Of a stretch of 64,000 bases of DNA, positions 1 through 8,826 are shown piece after piece. The position numbers and the translations under genes are program-made. Source of the DNA: Bacteroidales bacterium (lineage in GTDB: Bacteria > Bacteroidota > Bacteroidia > Bacteroidales > FEN-979); contig JALNZC010000006.1 in assembly GCA_023229525.1 (NCBI GenBank), positions 81,156-145,155 of the forward strand, in the 5' to 3' direction. The notes beneath the pieces are model-generated. The model was given only the letters and a program-made list of their open reading frames with translations. It was not told the origin of the DNA and did no database searches. Each line of letters opens with the position of its first letter. The stretch's first letter is position 1.

Positions 1-1403
1 AAGGTTGAAAGCGAAGCATAGTATTGCAGCCGTAATCCGGCTTCAACGATAAATTTTCCGGGCATCCATTTGTATTTTGCAAACGCCGATACTTCGGTAC
101 TGTTCTGTGTGTAATCGATTTTACGGTTAACAGTATTGAAAAAGTCGAAAGTAGTTTTATATCCAGCCAGTTCCAGCCCATATTTCAAGGCATCACGTCC
201 GAAGAAATAGGTAAAGGTCAACCCCCCATTAAAACCCGAGATGGAACTGGATCTGGCTGATTCATTTATTTCCTGAAGGACTACTTTATATGTTGAATAG
301 GCAAAATTTCCTTCAATCAGCACAGAACTTTTTCCCGGTATGGCGAGGAAGTTCAGACCACCGCCATATGAAGTCCAGTTATAATCCTGCAATATCTTAT
401 AGTTGACATTGTCTGCAAACCGGAATCCGAAAAGATTGACCTTGCTGCCATTGGGAGTATTGACGGAGATTTTTCCATAAATATCGAGATAGTTATAAGG
501 CAGTCCGTTTTCATCTATATATTTATAAAAAATCTTGCTAGACTCGGCCAAATAGGAATTTTTAATTGAGAAGATAAAGGAAGCGCTTGCGTCATCTTCA
601 TTTTTTTGACGGTGGATCGGACCTTCAAGAAGGGCTTTGGCCCCAAAGGTACTCACATCAAGTTTCCCCGAAAACCGGTTTTTATTGCCATCGCGGGTGG
701 TCACATCCATCACGGAAGATATACGCCCACCATACTCGGCGCCAAAACCGCCGGTATAGACTTCCACGTTTTTCAGCATGTCAACATCAAAAACCGAAAA
801 GAGTCCGATGGAATGGAACGGATTATATACGATCATACCATCGTATAAAACCTTGTTCTGAATAGGAGGACCTCCACGGATATACAATTGACCACCCTGG
901 TCCCCGCTAAAGATAACACCAGGGAGGATCTGAAGGTACTGGGCAAGGTCAGGTTGACCCCCGATCGTTGGAATGGATTGGATTTCCTTAGGGGTAATTT
1001 TGATAATACTCGTTTGTGTTTCCCTGATTTTATCTTGTCTGGCAGCTGAAACATTGATTTCGGAAAGGTTTACCGATGATTTTGTCAGAAACAGTTTTTT
1101 CGAAATAAGTTCATTGGCTTTTATGGTGACCGGTAATGAAAGGGTATCAAATCCCACATAGGTCACCATGAGCTTGTAATCCCCCGGAGGAATGCGGGTA
1201 ATGGCAAAATATCCGTTTGCATCGGTAGGGGCTCCGATTGATGTTTTATAGAGATAAACATTGGTGAAAAGTACCGGTTCACCGGTTTCCTGTTCATATA
1301 CGAAACCGCGGATGGTCCCGTATTGGGCAAAAACATGTTGCCGTGGAAAAATAAAAAGGAGGAACAGAAAAAAGAGTACAAAAAAACTTTTTCGAAAGTT
1401 CAT
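1..1403 (-). CDS. TonB-dependent receptor, 3' part outside window
   Basis: Outer-membrane TonB-dependent receptor, read from an ATG at 1403 and open to the left edge, so only the N-terminal ~467 residues are present. The start is followed by a hydrophobic signal peptide (RKSFFVLFFLFLLFIFP, cleavage near HVFAQ). Residues ~28-115 form a carboxypeptidase-regulatory-like beta-sandwich (GTIRGFVYEQETGEPV, then GDYKLMVTYVGFDT). A plug domain follows (PDLAQYLQILPGV, QLYIRGGPPIQNKVLYDG, VEVYTGGFGAEYGGRISSVM) and then the start of the barrel. A good -7 box lies 33 bp upstream, divergent from iorA. The substrate cannot be told. The family assignment is firm; the gene is truncated only by the window. Confidence 0.9.
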   Translation of the reverse strand, partial: MNFRKSFFVLFFLFLLFIFPRQHVFAQYGTIRGFVYEQETGEPVLFTNVYLYKTSIGAPTDANGYFAITRIPPGDYKLMVTYVGFDTLSLPVTIKANELISKKLFLTKSSVNLSEINVSAARQDKIRETQTSIIKITPKEIQSIPTIGGQPDLAQYLQILPGVIFSGDQGGQLYIRGGPPIQNKVLYDGMIVYNPFHSIGLFSVFDVDMLKNVEVYTGGFGAEYGGRISSVMDVTTRDGNKNRFSGKLDVSTFGAKALLEGPIHRQKNEDDASASFIFSIKNSYLAESSKIFYKYIDENGLPYNYLDIYGKISVNTPNGSKVNLFGFRFADNVNYKILQDYNWTSYGGGLNFLAIPGKSSVLIEGNFAYSTYKVVLQEINESARSSSISGFNGGLTFTYFFGRDALKYGLELAGYKTTFDFFNTVNRKIDYTQNSTEVSAFAKYKWMPGKFIVEAGLRLQYYASLST

Positions 1404-1435
1404 TTACAGTGCTTGATAGGAGGTTTTTCAATGGA

Positions 1436-1443
1436 CAAAAGTA
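1436..1443 (-). promoter_or_regulatory. -7 box of the TonB receptor gene
   Basis: TACTTTTG on the minus strand matches the Bacteroidota -7 consensus TAnnTTTG and sits 33 bp before the ATG at 1403. No clear -33 TTG was found. Confidence 0.5.
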
Positions 1444-1510
1444 TATATAATCCATGAGCTAAAAAAGTGTTTCCCTTCCGGCAATGAATTTCGTATTTGG
1501 AAAATATTCT

Positions 1511-1518
1511 TACTTTTG
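1511..1518 (+). promoter_or_regulatory. -7 box of iorAB
   Basis: TACTTTTG fits TAnnTTTG, 28 bp before the iorA start and divergent from the box at 1436-1443. Confidence 0.5.
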
Positions 1519-1546
1519 TCAATAATCAACTATCTTTATTATCATT

Positions 1547-3151
1547 ATGCAGAAGATATTGTTATTGGGGGATGAAGCGATTGCTCAGGGTGCGCTTGAT
1601 GCCGGTTTGTCCGGCATTTATGCTTATCCCGGAACGCCTTCCACTGAGATTACGGAATTTGTTCAGAATTCAAAATACGCTCAGGATAATAAAATCCATT
1701 CCACCTGGTCCACGAATGAAAAAACAGCCATGGAAGCTGCCCTGGGAATGTCATACGCCGGCAAACGGGCCATGGTGTGTATGAAACATGTGGGATTAAA
1801 TGTCGCAGCCGATCCTTTTATCAATTCAGCGATAACTGGTGCCAATGGTGGTCTCATCGTAGTGTCCGCAGATGATCCTTCGATGCATTCCTCGCAGAAT
1901 GAACAGGATTCGCGGGTTTACGGAAAGTTTGCCCTGGTTCCCATTCTTGAACCGGCCAATCAACAGGAAGCTTATGACATGGTTCGTTATGGATTCGATT
2001 TTTCGGAAAAATACCATATTCCAGTCCTGCTGCGGATTACCACACGAATGGCTCATTCCCGCTCAGGGGTGATGTTGAATTCTCCCCGCGGACAAAATGA
2101 AATCCGGATGCCGGTAGATCTGCGGCAATTCGTGCTTTTACCGGCGATAGCCAAAAAACGCTATAAAAACCTGCTCAAAGACCATGCGACATTCATCGAT
2201 GAGTCGGAGAGCTCACCGTTCAATCGTTATTTTGACGGAACTGATAAATCCCGGGGCATTGTTGTTTGCGGATTGGCTCACAATTATCTCATGGAGAATT
2301 ATCCCGGCAGCACGATTCCCTATCCGGTTTTAAAAATCGGACAATATCCTTTACCACGCAAGCTGATTGAAAAAATAGCGAACGAATGTTCGGAAATCCT
2401 GGTAGCAGAGGACGGTTATCCGGTTGTCGAGGAATTGCTGAAGGGATATCTTGGACGTGGACTGAAGGTTCATGGACGTCTTGACGGGACATTGCCCCGG
2501 GACGGCGAACTCAACCCGAATCTGATGGCAGTAGCGCTTGGTTTGAAGGATACCATAGGTCTTCCCGTTCCAGGACTGATGGTAGGCCGTCCACCATCGT
2601 TATGCAGCGGATGTCCGCATATCGACTCTTTTTTGGGGATCACGGAAGCGTTGAGTGAATTTTCAAAGGGAAGGGTTTTTTCCGATATCGGATGTTATAC
2701 CCTGGGTGCGCTCAAACCATATGAAGCAGTGAATTCCTGCGTCGACATGGGCGCTTCAATTACGATGGCAAAAGGAGCCGCAGATGCCGGACTTGTTCCT
2801 GCAGTAGCCGTAATCGGTGATTCTACCTTTACCCATTCGGGAATGACCGGGTTGCTTGACGCCGTTAACGATAAATCACCCATCACTGTATTGATCCTCG
2901 ATAACGGAACAACAGCCATGACCGGGGGACAAACTTCTCCTGGAACAGGAAAACTTGAAGATATTTGCAAAGGTATTGGTGTGGAAGAATCGCATATCCG
3001 TATACTCAAACCATTGAAAAAAAATCATGAAGAGAATGTCAGGATTATGAAAGAGGAATTGGCTTACTCCGGTGTGTCAGTCATTATTCCGCGCAGGGAA
3101 TGCATTGTCTCCATTGATAAACGGATGAGGGAAAAATTCAGGAATAAATAA
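1547..3151 (+). CDS. iorA: Indolepyruvate:ferredoxin oxidoreductase, alpha subunit
   Basis: Cytoplasmic TPP-dependent subunit of the enzyme that oxidatively decarboxylates aryl-pyruvates from aromatic amino-acid transamination to aryl-acetyl-CoA, reducing ferredoxin. 534 residues. The N-terminal pyrimidine-binding domain has AYPGTPSTEI (~residues 25-34) and CMKHVGLNVAADP (~84-96). The centre carries SLCSGCPHIDSF (~351-362). The TPP-binding C-terminal domain has FSDIGCYTLG and VAVIGDSTFTHSGMTGLLDA followed by LILDNGTTAMTGGQ. The protein stops at about RRECIVSIDKRMREK, so the C-terminal 2x[4Fe-4S] ferredoxin domain found in many archaeal IorA proteins is absent; iron-sulfur electron transfer must come from elsewhere. 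iorB follows 12 bp downstream. Confidence 0.93.
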   Translation: MQKILLLGDEAIAQGALDAGLSGIYAYPGTPSTEITEFVQNSKYAQDNKIHSTWSTNEKTAMEAALGMSYAGKRAMVCMKHVGLNVAADPFINSAITGANGGLIVVSADDPSMHSSQNEQDSRVYGKFALVPILEPANQQEAYDMVRYGFDFSEKYHIPVLLRITTRMAHSRSGVMLNSPRGQNEIRMPVDLRQFVLLPAIAKKRYKNLLKDHATFIDESESSPFNRYFDGTDKSRGIVVCGLAHNYLMENYPGSTIPYPVLKIGQYPLPRKLIEKIANECSEILVAEDGYPVVEELLKGYLGRGLKVHGRLDGTLPRDGELNPNLMAVALGLKDTIGLPVPGLMVGRPPSLCSGCPHIDSFLGITEALSEFSKGRVFSDIGCYTLGALKPYEAVNSCVDMGASITMAKGAADAGLVPAVAVIGDSTFTHSGMTGLLDAVNDKSPITVLILDNGTTAMTGGQTSPGTGKLEDICKGIGVEESHIRILKPLKKNHEENVRIMKEELAYSGVSVIIPRRECIVSIDKRMREKFRNK

Positions 3152-3163
3152 ATCAATCAAGGG

Positions 3164-3745
3164 ATGAAAAAAGATATCATATTGGCAGGTGTTGGTGGCC
3201 AGGGAATCATCTCGATCGCTTCCATTATTGGTTATGCAGCTCTCGGCCAAGGAATGTACCTGAAACAATCGGAAGTCCACGGTATGAGCCAGCGGGGAGG
3301 AGATGTTATGTCGAACCTGCGAATTTCACACGATGAAATTGCTTCTGATCTGATCCCGTTTGGGAAAGCAGATATGATTATTTCAATTGAACCCCTTGAA
3401 TCGCTCCGCTATCTTCCTTATTTATCTCCGGACGGTTGGGTAATCACCAATATCCAACCATTCAATAACATTCCGAACTATCCTGACATTGAGCAAGTGA
3501 TGGCGGAGATTGAAAAGGTTCCGCATCATATCGCCCTGGATGCAGATACAACAGCTAAGGAAACCGGATCGGCTAAAGTGGCAAACATCATAATCCTGGG
3601 CGCTGCCTCTCCTTTCCTTGGAATGGCTTATGAAAAATTGGAAGAGGCCATCCGGTTTATTTTTGGTAAAAAAGGGGATAGTGTTGTTGAACTGAATTTA
3701 ATGGCCCTGCAAGCGGGCCGTATTTTCGCCGATCAGCATATGTGA
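3164..3745 (+). CDS. iorB: Indolepyruvate:ferredoxin oxidoreductase, beta subunit
   Basis: Gamma/beta-type subunit (193 residues, pyruvate ferredoxin oxidoreductase gamma family) that completes the IorAB enzyme. It shows the family N-terminal signature ILAGVGGQGIISIASIIG (~residues 6-23) and SEVHGMSQRGGDVMSNLRI (~residues 37-55), which are near-invariant in IorB. It lies 12 bp after iorA, so the two are co-transcribed and very likely translationally linked. The pair suggests an anaerobic, amino-acid-fermenting lifestyle. No promoter was seen in the 12-bp gap. Confidence 0.93.
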   Translation: MKKDIILAGVGGQGIISIASIIGYAALGQGMYLKQSEVHGMSQRGGDVMSNLRISHDEIASDLIPFGKADMIISIEPLESLRYLPYLSPDGWVITNIQPFNNIPNYPDIEQVMAEIEKVPHHIALDADTTAKETGSAKVANIIILGAASPFLGMAYEKLEEAIRFIFGKKGDSVVELNLMALQAGRIFADQHM

Positions 3746-3756
3746 TTAATTCTTTA

Positions 3757-3764
3757 TACCTTTG
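3757..3764 (+). promoter_or_regulatory. -7 box of the sphingolipid operon
   Basis: TACCTTTG is an exact TAnnTTTG match, 35 bp before the serine palmitoyltransferase start. It lies just after the iorB stop, suggesting separate transcription. The -33 element is not clear. Confidence 0.55.
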
Positions 3765-3799
3765 CGCGCTTTAATTTTTGTATCAGATAAACGAATAAA

Positions 3800-4987
3800 A
3801 TGAGGTTTCTTCAACGCAAATTAGCCCATTACACAGAACCACAAAGGGTAGAGAAGATGGGGCTCTATCCCTTCTTCCGGATGATTGAATCGGACCAGGA
3901 TACGGTAGTGACGATGAACGGCAAAAAGGTACTGATGTTTGGATCAAACAGTTACCTTGGATTAACCAATCATCCAAAGATCAAGGAAGCTGCAATCAGG
4001 GCCACCCAGAAATATGGAACCGGTTGTGCCGGATCCCGCTTTTTGAACGGAACTTTGGACATTCACGTGGAACTTGAAAAGAAACTGGCCGAGTTCGTCG
4101 GGAAAGAAGCTGCCCTTGTTTATAGTACCGGGTTCCAGGTTAACCTGGGCGTGATACCTACCGTGACCGGTCGCAATGATTATATCCTGATTGATGAGCT
4201 TGATCATGCTTCTATTATTGAAGCCACCCGCTTATCGTTTGCAAAGGTGTTAAAATTCCGTCATAATGATATGCAATCGCTGGAACGACAGTTGAAACGG
4301 TGTGAACCAAGCCGGGTGAAGCTGATTGTTGTCGACGGGATATTCAGTATGGATGGCGATATTGCCAATTTACCTGAAATTGTTATCCTGGCAGAAAAAT
4401 ATGAAGCCACGGTGATGGTCGATGACGCCCATGCGATCGGAGTGATCGGGAAAAACGGTTCCGGAACAGCCAGTCACTTTGGCCTGACAAAAAAAGTGGA
4501 TCTTATCATGGGTACCTTTTCGAAATCGCTGGCCGCACTGGGTGGTTTCATTGCCAGCGACCTGGAGACCATCTCCTATATAAAGCACCATTCCCGCACG
4601 ATGATCTTCAGCGCCTCTGCTACACCGGCTTCTGCTGCAACTGTATTGGCTGCCCTCGAAATCATCAAGAATGAACCCGAGCGTATACAACATCTTTGGG
4701 ACGTGACCAATTATGCCATAGAAAATTTTCGAAATCTTGGTTTCGACATTGGGAACACAGTTACACCCATCATCCCCCTTTACATCAGAGATAACCTGAA
4801 AACGCTTAAGATAACCAGATTGCTACTGGATGAAGGAATCTTCGTGAATCCCGTGGTTGCTCCTGCAGTCAGCAAGGATAATACCCTTATCCGGTTTTCC
4901 CTCATGGCTACCCATACTAAAGATCAGGTTGATATTGCGCTTGAGAAATTTGAGAAGCTGGGAAAGAAGCTCCATATTATCTCATAG
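3800..4987 (+). CDS. spt: Serine palmitoyltransferase (alpha-oxoamine synthase)
   Basis: PLP enzyme condensing L-serine with a long-chain acyl-CoA to 3-ketosphinganine, the first step of bacterial sphingolipid synthesis. 395 residues, the usual length. Visible signatures: MFGSNSYLGLTNHPK (~46-60), YGTGCAGSRFLNGTLDIH (~72-89), the PLP-stacking His of DELDHASI (His136), VDDAHAIG (~208-215) and the Schiff-base lysine of GTFSKSLAALGGF (Lys242). GCAGSRFLNGTLDLH-type and MATHTKDQ motifs are those of the Bacteroides Spt proteins rather than of BioF or Kbl. The neighbours (GNAT-like acyltransferase 8 bp downstream, then an NAD reductase) support Spt. BioF/Kbl paralogy is the main alternative. Confidence 0.88.
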   Translation: MRFLQRKLAHYTEPQRVEKMGLYPFFRMIESDQDTVVTMNGKKVLMFGSNSYLGLTNHPKIKEAAIRATQKYGTGCAGSRFLNGTLDIHVELEKKLAEFVGKEAALVYSTGFQVNLGVIPTVTGRNDYILIDELDHASIIEATRLSFAKVLKFRHNDMQSLERQLKRCEPSRVKLIVVDGIFSMDGDIANLPEIVILAEKYEATVMVDDAHAIGVIGKNGSGTASHFGLTKKVDLIMGTFSKSLAALGGFIASDLETISYIKHHSRTMIFSASATPASAATVLAALEIIKNEPERIQHLWDVTNYAIENFRNLGFDIGNTVTPIIPLYIRDNLKTLKITRLLLDEGIFVNPVVAPAVSKDNTLIRFSLMATHTKDQVDIALEKFEKLGKKLHIIS

Positions 4988-4995
4988 TATACCAG

Positions 4996-6129
4996 ATGAC
5001 AAATTCAGGTACTATTGAACTTAAAAAGGTTCGTACCAAAAAGGATCTCAGGCGATTCATCAAGGTTCAATTCCAACTCTACAAGGGAAATCAATATTGG
5101 TGCCCTCCCATGTGGATGGATGAATTAAAGACATTGGACCGGGATAAAAACCCTGCCTTCGATTTTTGTGATGCTGAATACTGGATTGCTTACAGGGGAT
5201 CAGAGATGGTCGGCCGTATTGCCGGGATTATAAACCACAATGCAAACAAACGTTGGAATGAGAAACTGGTCCGGTTCGGATGGATTGATTTTATTGATGA
5301 TCCCCAAGTTTCGGGGAAGCTGATCGAAGCCGTCATAGCCTGGGGTAAAGAAAAGGGAATGGATGGAATTCATGGCCCCCTTGGTTTTTCCGATATGGAC
5401 AATGAAGGTATGTTGATCAAGGGGTTTGAAGAGCTGTCTACACTCGCTTCCATTTATAATTATCCTTACTATGTGACCCATATGGAACGCTTTGGTTTTC
5501 AAAAAGCGGCCGACTGGGTACAATATGAATTTTCAATACCACCGGAAATACCCGATAAGGTAGAACGACTATCATTTCTGGTTCAGGAAAAGTATAAACT
5601 CCATTTGGTCAAGGCAAAAAGATCCAAAGACTTATTACCGTACGCTCCTAAAATGTTTCGCACCCTGAACGCGGCATTTGATGAACTTTATGGGTATACA
5701 GCCCTCACGCAGAGACAAATGGACATGTATGTTAAAGCCTATTTTGGTTTTATCCGTCCCGAATTCGTTACATTCGTTGTTGATGAGCAGGATGAAGTGA
5801 TCGGATTCGGCATTTCCATGCCTTCGCTTACCAAAGCGCTTCAACGCTGTCATGGAAAACTTTTCCCATTTGGGTTTTTATATATTCTCCGCGCCATTAA
5901 AAAAAACGACACGATCGATATGTACCTCAACGGGGTTCGTCCCGACTATCAGGGAAAAGGAGTCAATGCGCTGTATTATAATGAAATGCATAAAGCGTAT
6001 ATCAAATATGGTATCACGAAAGCGATCACCAATCCTCAGCTTGAAGAAAATGCCAAAGCACTCACTATTTGGAAGAATTTTGACGGAAGACAGCATATGA
6101 CACGGCGTTGCTGGATAAAGCATTTTTAG
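4996..6129 (+). CDS. GNAT-like acyltransferase, candidate ceramide synthase
   Basis: 377-residue protein of the large GNAT-like family often labelled hypothetical or mis-labelled GTP cyclohydrolase. N-terminal half: RFIKVQFQLYKGNQYWCPP, then the first GNAT-like fold with GRIAGIINHNANKRW and GWIDFIDD, and HGPLGFSDMDNEGMLIKGF. C-terminal half: a second acetyltransferase-like fold with GVRPDYQGKGVNALYYNEM, which looks like an acyl-CoA-binding loop (RxxxxGxG). It sits 8 bp after spt and ahead of the reductase. By context I infer that it N-acylates the sphingoid base, by analogy to bacterial ceramide synthase (bCerS) of Caulobacter, which is also GNAT-like. That role is inferred, not shown. A paralogue lies at 23063-24274. 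Confidence 0.7.
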   Translation: MTNSGTIELKKVRTKKDLRRFIKVQFQLYKGNQYWCPPMWMDELKTLDRDKNPAFDFCDAEYWIAYRGSEMVGRIAGIINHNANKRWNEKLVRFGWIDFIDDPQVSGKLIEAVIAWGKEKGMDGIHGPLGFSDMDNEGMLIKGFEELSTLASIYNYPYYVTHMERFGFQKAADWVQYEFSIPPEIPDKVERLSFLVQEKYKLHLVKAKRSKDLLPYAPKMFRTLNAAFDELYGYTALTQRQMDMYVKAYFGFIRPEFVTFVVDEQDEVIGFGISMPSLTKALQRCHGKLFPFGFLYILRAIKKNDTIDMYLNGVRPDYQGKGVNALYYNEMHKAYIKYGITKAITNPQLEENAKALTIWKNFDGRQHMTRRCWIKHF

Positions 6130-6130
6130 T

Positions 6131-6206
6131 ACGAAGGACGAGGGACGAAAGACGAAGGACGAAGGACGAGGGACGAAAGACGAGGGACGAAGGACGAAAG
6201 ACGAAA
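6131..6206 (+). repeat. Heptamer array, GACGARG units
   Basis: About eleven degenerate 7-bp units (GACGAAG, GACGAGG, GACGAAA) begin one base after the stop of the preceding gene. The same unit recurs at 62151-62196. It is followed directly by a second array of a different heptamer. Confidence 0.9.
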
Positions 6207-6212
6207 ATTGAA

Positions 6213-6282
6213 ACCCGTAACCCGTAGACCACAACCTGCAACCCACAATCCACAACCCGTAACCCGTAACCCGTAACCCGTA
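6213..6282 (+). repeat. Heptamer array, CCCGTAA/CCACAAN units
   Basis: Seven-base units AACCCGT or CCACAAN, the last four nearly perfect CCCGTAA, run up to 12 bp before the start codon of the reductase gene at 6295. With the preceding GACGARG array it fills the whole 165-bp gap. Confidence 0.85.
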
Positions 6283-6294
6283 ACATGTAACTCA

Positions 6295-7299
6295 ATGAAA
6301 AATGTTTTAATTACCGGCGCCAGCGGATTCATTGGCGGTTTCCTTGTAGAGGAAGGTCTGAAACGCGGGTTTAACGTATTTGCGGGGATCCGTAGAACAA
6401 GTTCCAGGGAATACCTGAAGGATCCTCGCATTCGGTTTGTGGAATTTGATTTTGCTGACCGGAGTAAAATCGTTCAAACACTGGAGGAATGTAAAAAGAC
6501 CAACTTTCGGTTTGACTTTATTATCCACAATGCCGGGGTGACCAAGGCTAAGAAGAAAGAAGATTTTTATAATGTCAATTGTCGCAATACCAGGAATTTT
6601 ATTGAAGCGCTCCTTCAAACAAACATGGTCCCTGAGAAATTTATCTTCATCAGCAGCCTTGCTGCATATGGACCCGGAAATCCGGTAACAGATGAACCCG
6701 TAAAACTTTCCGACCAACCCAAACCCATTGAATTGTATGGCAAAAGCAAACTGGAAGCCGAACAATATATTTCAAACCTGACCGGTTTTCCCTGGCTGAT
6801 CATTCGGCCCACCGGCGTTTACGGACCCAAGGAGAAAGATTATTTTGTGTTTTTCAAGACCATTAACCGGGGACTTGAACCCTATATTGGCTTTAAGAAG
6901 CAAACGCTTACTTTCATCTACGTTCGTGATCTGGTAAGACTTATTTTCGATACTCTGGCTACTCCATATGTGAGAAAAGCCTATTTTGTTACTGATGGCC
7001 GTGAGTATGGATCCGAAGAATTTGCCACGATTACCAAACAGGTACTTGGTAAGAAAACACTTCGGTTAACTGTACCTCTTCCGATCGTAAAATGTATTGC
7101 CATTACGGGGGAATTTATAACCGGACTCTGGGGGGGAGTCCCAACGTTGAATACCGATAAGTACAATGTTCTGAGAAGTACAAACTGGCGTTGTGAGGTA
7201 GTACCGCTTCAACAGGATTTTGGTTTTAAAGCGGAGTATGACCTTGAAAAAGGGGTGCAGGAAGCCATTGAGTGGTATAAAAAAGAACACTGGCTTTGA
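6295..7299 (+). CDS. NAD(P)-dependent reductase, candidate 3-ketosphinganine reductase
   Basis: Extended short-chain dehydrogenase/epimerase, 334 residues. Rossmann motif GASGFIG at residues 8-14, HNAGVTK at ~79-85, SSLAAYGP at ~120-127, and catalytic YGKSK (Tyr148, Lys152), followed by IIRPTGVYGP and TFIYVRDLV. The overall sequence resembles the BT_0972-type enzyme of Bacteroides, which reduces 3-ketosphinganine, and the CerR enzyme of Caulobacter. Position after spt and the GNAT-like gene fits this role. A sugar epimerase is the alternative from the fold alone. A strong bidirectional terminator follows 4 bp after the stop. Confidence 0.75.
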   Translation: MKNVLITGASGFIGGFLVEEGLKRGFNVFAGIRRTSSREYLKDPRIRFVEFDFADRSKIVQTLEECKKTNFRFDFIIHNAGVTKAKKKEDFYNVNCRNTRNFIEALLQTNMVPEKFIFISSLAAYGPGNPVTDEPVKLSDQPKPIELYGKSKLEAEQYISNLTGFPWLIIRPTGVYGPKEKDYFVFFKTINRGLEPYIGFKKQTLTFIYVRDLVRLIFDTLATPYVRKAYFVTDGREYGSEEFATITKQVLGKKTLRLTVPLPIVKCIAITGEFITGLWGGVPTLNTDKYNVLRSTNWRCEVVPLQQDFGFKAEYDLEKGVQEAIEWYKKEHWL

Positions 7300-7302
7300 G
7301 AA

Positions 7303-7339
7303 AAAAAAGAAGGCTGCGATTTCGCAGCCTTCTTTTTTT
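7303..7339. terminator. Bidirectional intrinsic terminator
   Basis: GC stem GGCTGCG/CGCAGCC with loop ATTT, flanked by A-tract on the left and T-tract on the right. It lies between convergent genes ending at 7299 (+) and 7355 (-), so it can serve both. Confidence 0.9.
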
Positions 7340-7354
7340 ATATGAAAGATAAGT

Positions 7355-8821
7355 TTAATTTTTATCCCAGAAAAGAGCAGTTGAAACCGCATCACCACCA
7401 ATAGCGGCGCTTGCGGATTCCCAGTTAGCTCGGTTCAAGGTTTGTTCCGTTACAGGATAAGTCAGTCGCAATGGAATTACCGATTCTGCTTCAGGCGGTG
7501 CAACAAGAACAGGGAAATTGAATCGTCTCCATTCGGTCCAGGATTCAAATCCGCGGTTATACAAGGCGTACCACATTTGCATCCCTATTTTCTCCTTAAA
7601 TGTTCCCGGTGCAGATGTATAGGTAACCCCTGGATTCGCCAGATAAGTTGCGGCATCAGCATCAGAGCCTCCCCAATATGCAATAGAAGCTTTGATTCCT
7701 GCATTATAATGTTCTTCGGCAGTGCCCCCTACTGAAAATCCTCTTTCCACTGCATCCGCCAACAATAACTCAGTTTCAGCCCAGTCGAAAATCATGGCTT
7801 CAAATGTTGGTTCCCTTGCGATCATATTGCTTACATGGGAATAGGTATTGAAATTATTGGATTCTCCGTAAATTCCTCCAACATAAGCAAGCTTTGGTGT
7901 TCCTGTGGAAGATGTATCAATCTGTGTAAAGTAAAATGGACGTCTTGGATCTTCCAAAGTGTTCATAGCATCGACCAGTGTATTGGCAGGAACAAAGTCG
8001 TTACGGCCGCTTGCAGTAAGGTTATCATATACGGGGTTGGTATTGGGTTGTGCACCCAGATAAACAAGTCTTGCATTATCAGCGTTAGAGGAAATTACTC
8101 CGGCTGTAACGGCATCTTCAACCGTAGTTTTGACTAAGTTAGCTTCAGCAGGAAGTTCAGCGAGGAGCAAACCCATTCTTAGTTTCAATGAATTTGCAAA
8201 TTTTAGCCAAGCTGCAACGTCTCCCTGATACATGTTGTCAGCGGTACCAAGACTACCCCAGGCCGGATTCAAATTCCCTATTGCAGTATTTAGTCTGCTG
8301 ATAAGATCTTTATAAACAGTAAGACCATCGTCATAAACGGGAGTAACATTATTTACGTCTAATGCTTTTGAATAAGGAATATTCCCAAAGGTTTCTACCA
8401 AAATACTCCAGGTATAAACAGCCATGATTTCCACAATAGCCAGTCTGTTTTGCTTAACGGCAGGATCCGGGTCAGGATAGGATGTGACTTTGATTATCTT
8501 GGCTGATTCGTCCAAATCTTTAAGCACGTCTCTGTACAGAACATTCCAGTGATTGCCCGGAATTGGCCGGGTGATGATGTCATAGCGCGCTTCATCAAGA
8601 TAAGTGGTTTCAGTCCATTGTTGTGTAAACATCCTCCATATATTGAAGTTTACATTAGGGGTTGTCATCTGGTCAAACAGATTTTTCTGAGCGCCTGTGA
8701 ACAAAGATTCGCCGGTAACATTTGCCGGGTCTTTTGTATTTTCATTTAGCAACTCAAGCTTCTTACATGCAGAAAAAATCAGTAAGATTGTCAAAAATGC
8801 GAGTATCTTTTTCATATTCAT
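7355..8821 (-). CDS. SusD/RagB-like outer-membrane lipoprotein
   Basis: 488-residue substrate-binding lipoprotein that caps the SusC channel encoded just upstream (5-bp gap). Signal peptide and lipobox MKKILAFLTILLIFSAC place the lipid-bearing Cys at residue 19; CKKLELLNEN follows. TPR-like helices include SKALDVNNVTPVYDDGLTVYKDLI and DVAAWLKFANSLKLRMGL (the classical SusD motif WxxFANSLKLR). YNAGIKASIAYWG and WYALYNRGFESWTEWRR near the end mark the SusD-like_2 branch, often linked to non-glycan substrates. An internal start at 8815 (MKK) is equally possible. No glycoside hydrolase lies nearby, so the substrate is unknown. Confidence 0.93.
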   Translation of the reverse strand: MNMKKILAFLTILLIFSACKKLELLNENTKDPANVTGESLFTGAQKNLFDQMTTPNVNFNIWRMFTQQWTETTYLDEARYDIITRPIPGNHWNVLYRDVLKDLDESAKIIKVTSYPDPDPAVKQNRLAIVEIMAVYTWSILVETFGNIPYSKALDVNNVTPVYDDGLTVYKDLISRLNTAIGNLNPAWGSLGTADNMYQGDVAAWLKFANSLKLRMGLLLAELPAEANLVKTTVEDAVTAGVISSNADNARLVYLGAQPNTNPVYDNLTASGRNDFVPANTLVDAMNTLEDPRRPFYFTQIDTSSTGTPKLAYVGGIYGESNNFNTYSHVSNMIAREPTFEAMIFDWAETELLLADAVERGFSVGGTAEEHYNAGIKASIAYWGGSDADAATYLANPGVTYTSAPGTFKEKIGMQMWYALYNRGFESWTEWRRFNFPVLVAPPEAESVIPLRLTYPVTEQTLNRANWESASAAIGGDAVSTALFWDKN

Positions 8822-8826
8822 ATGTT

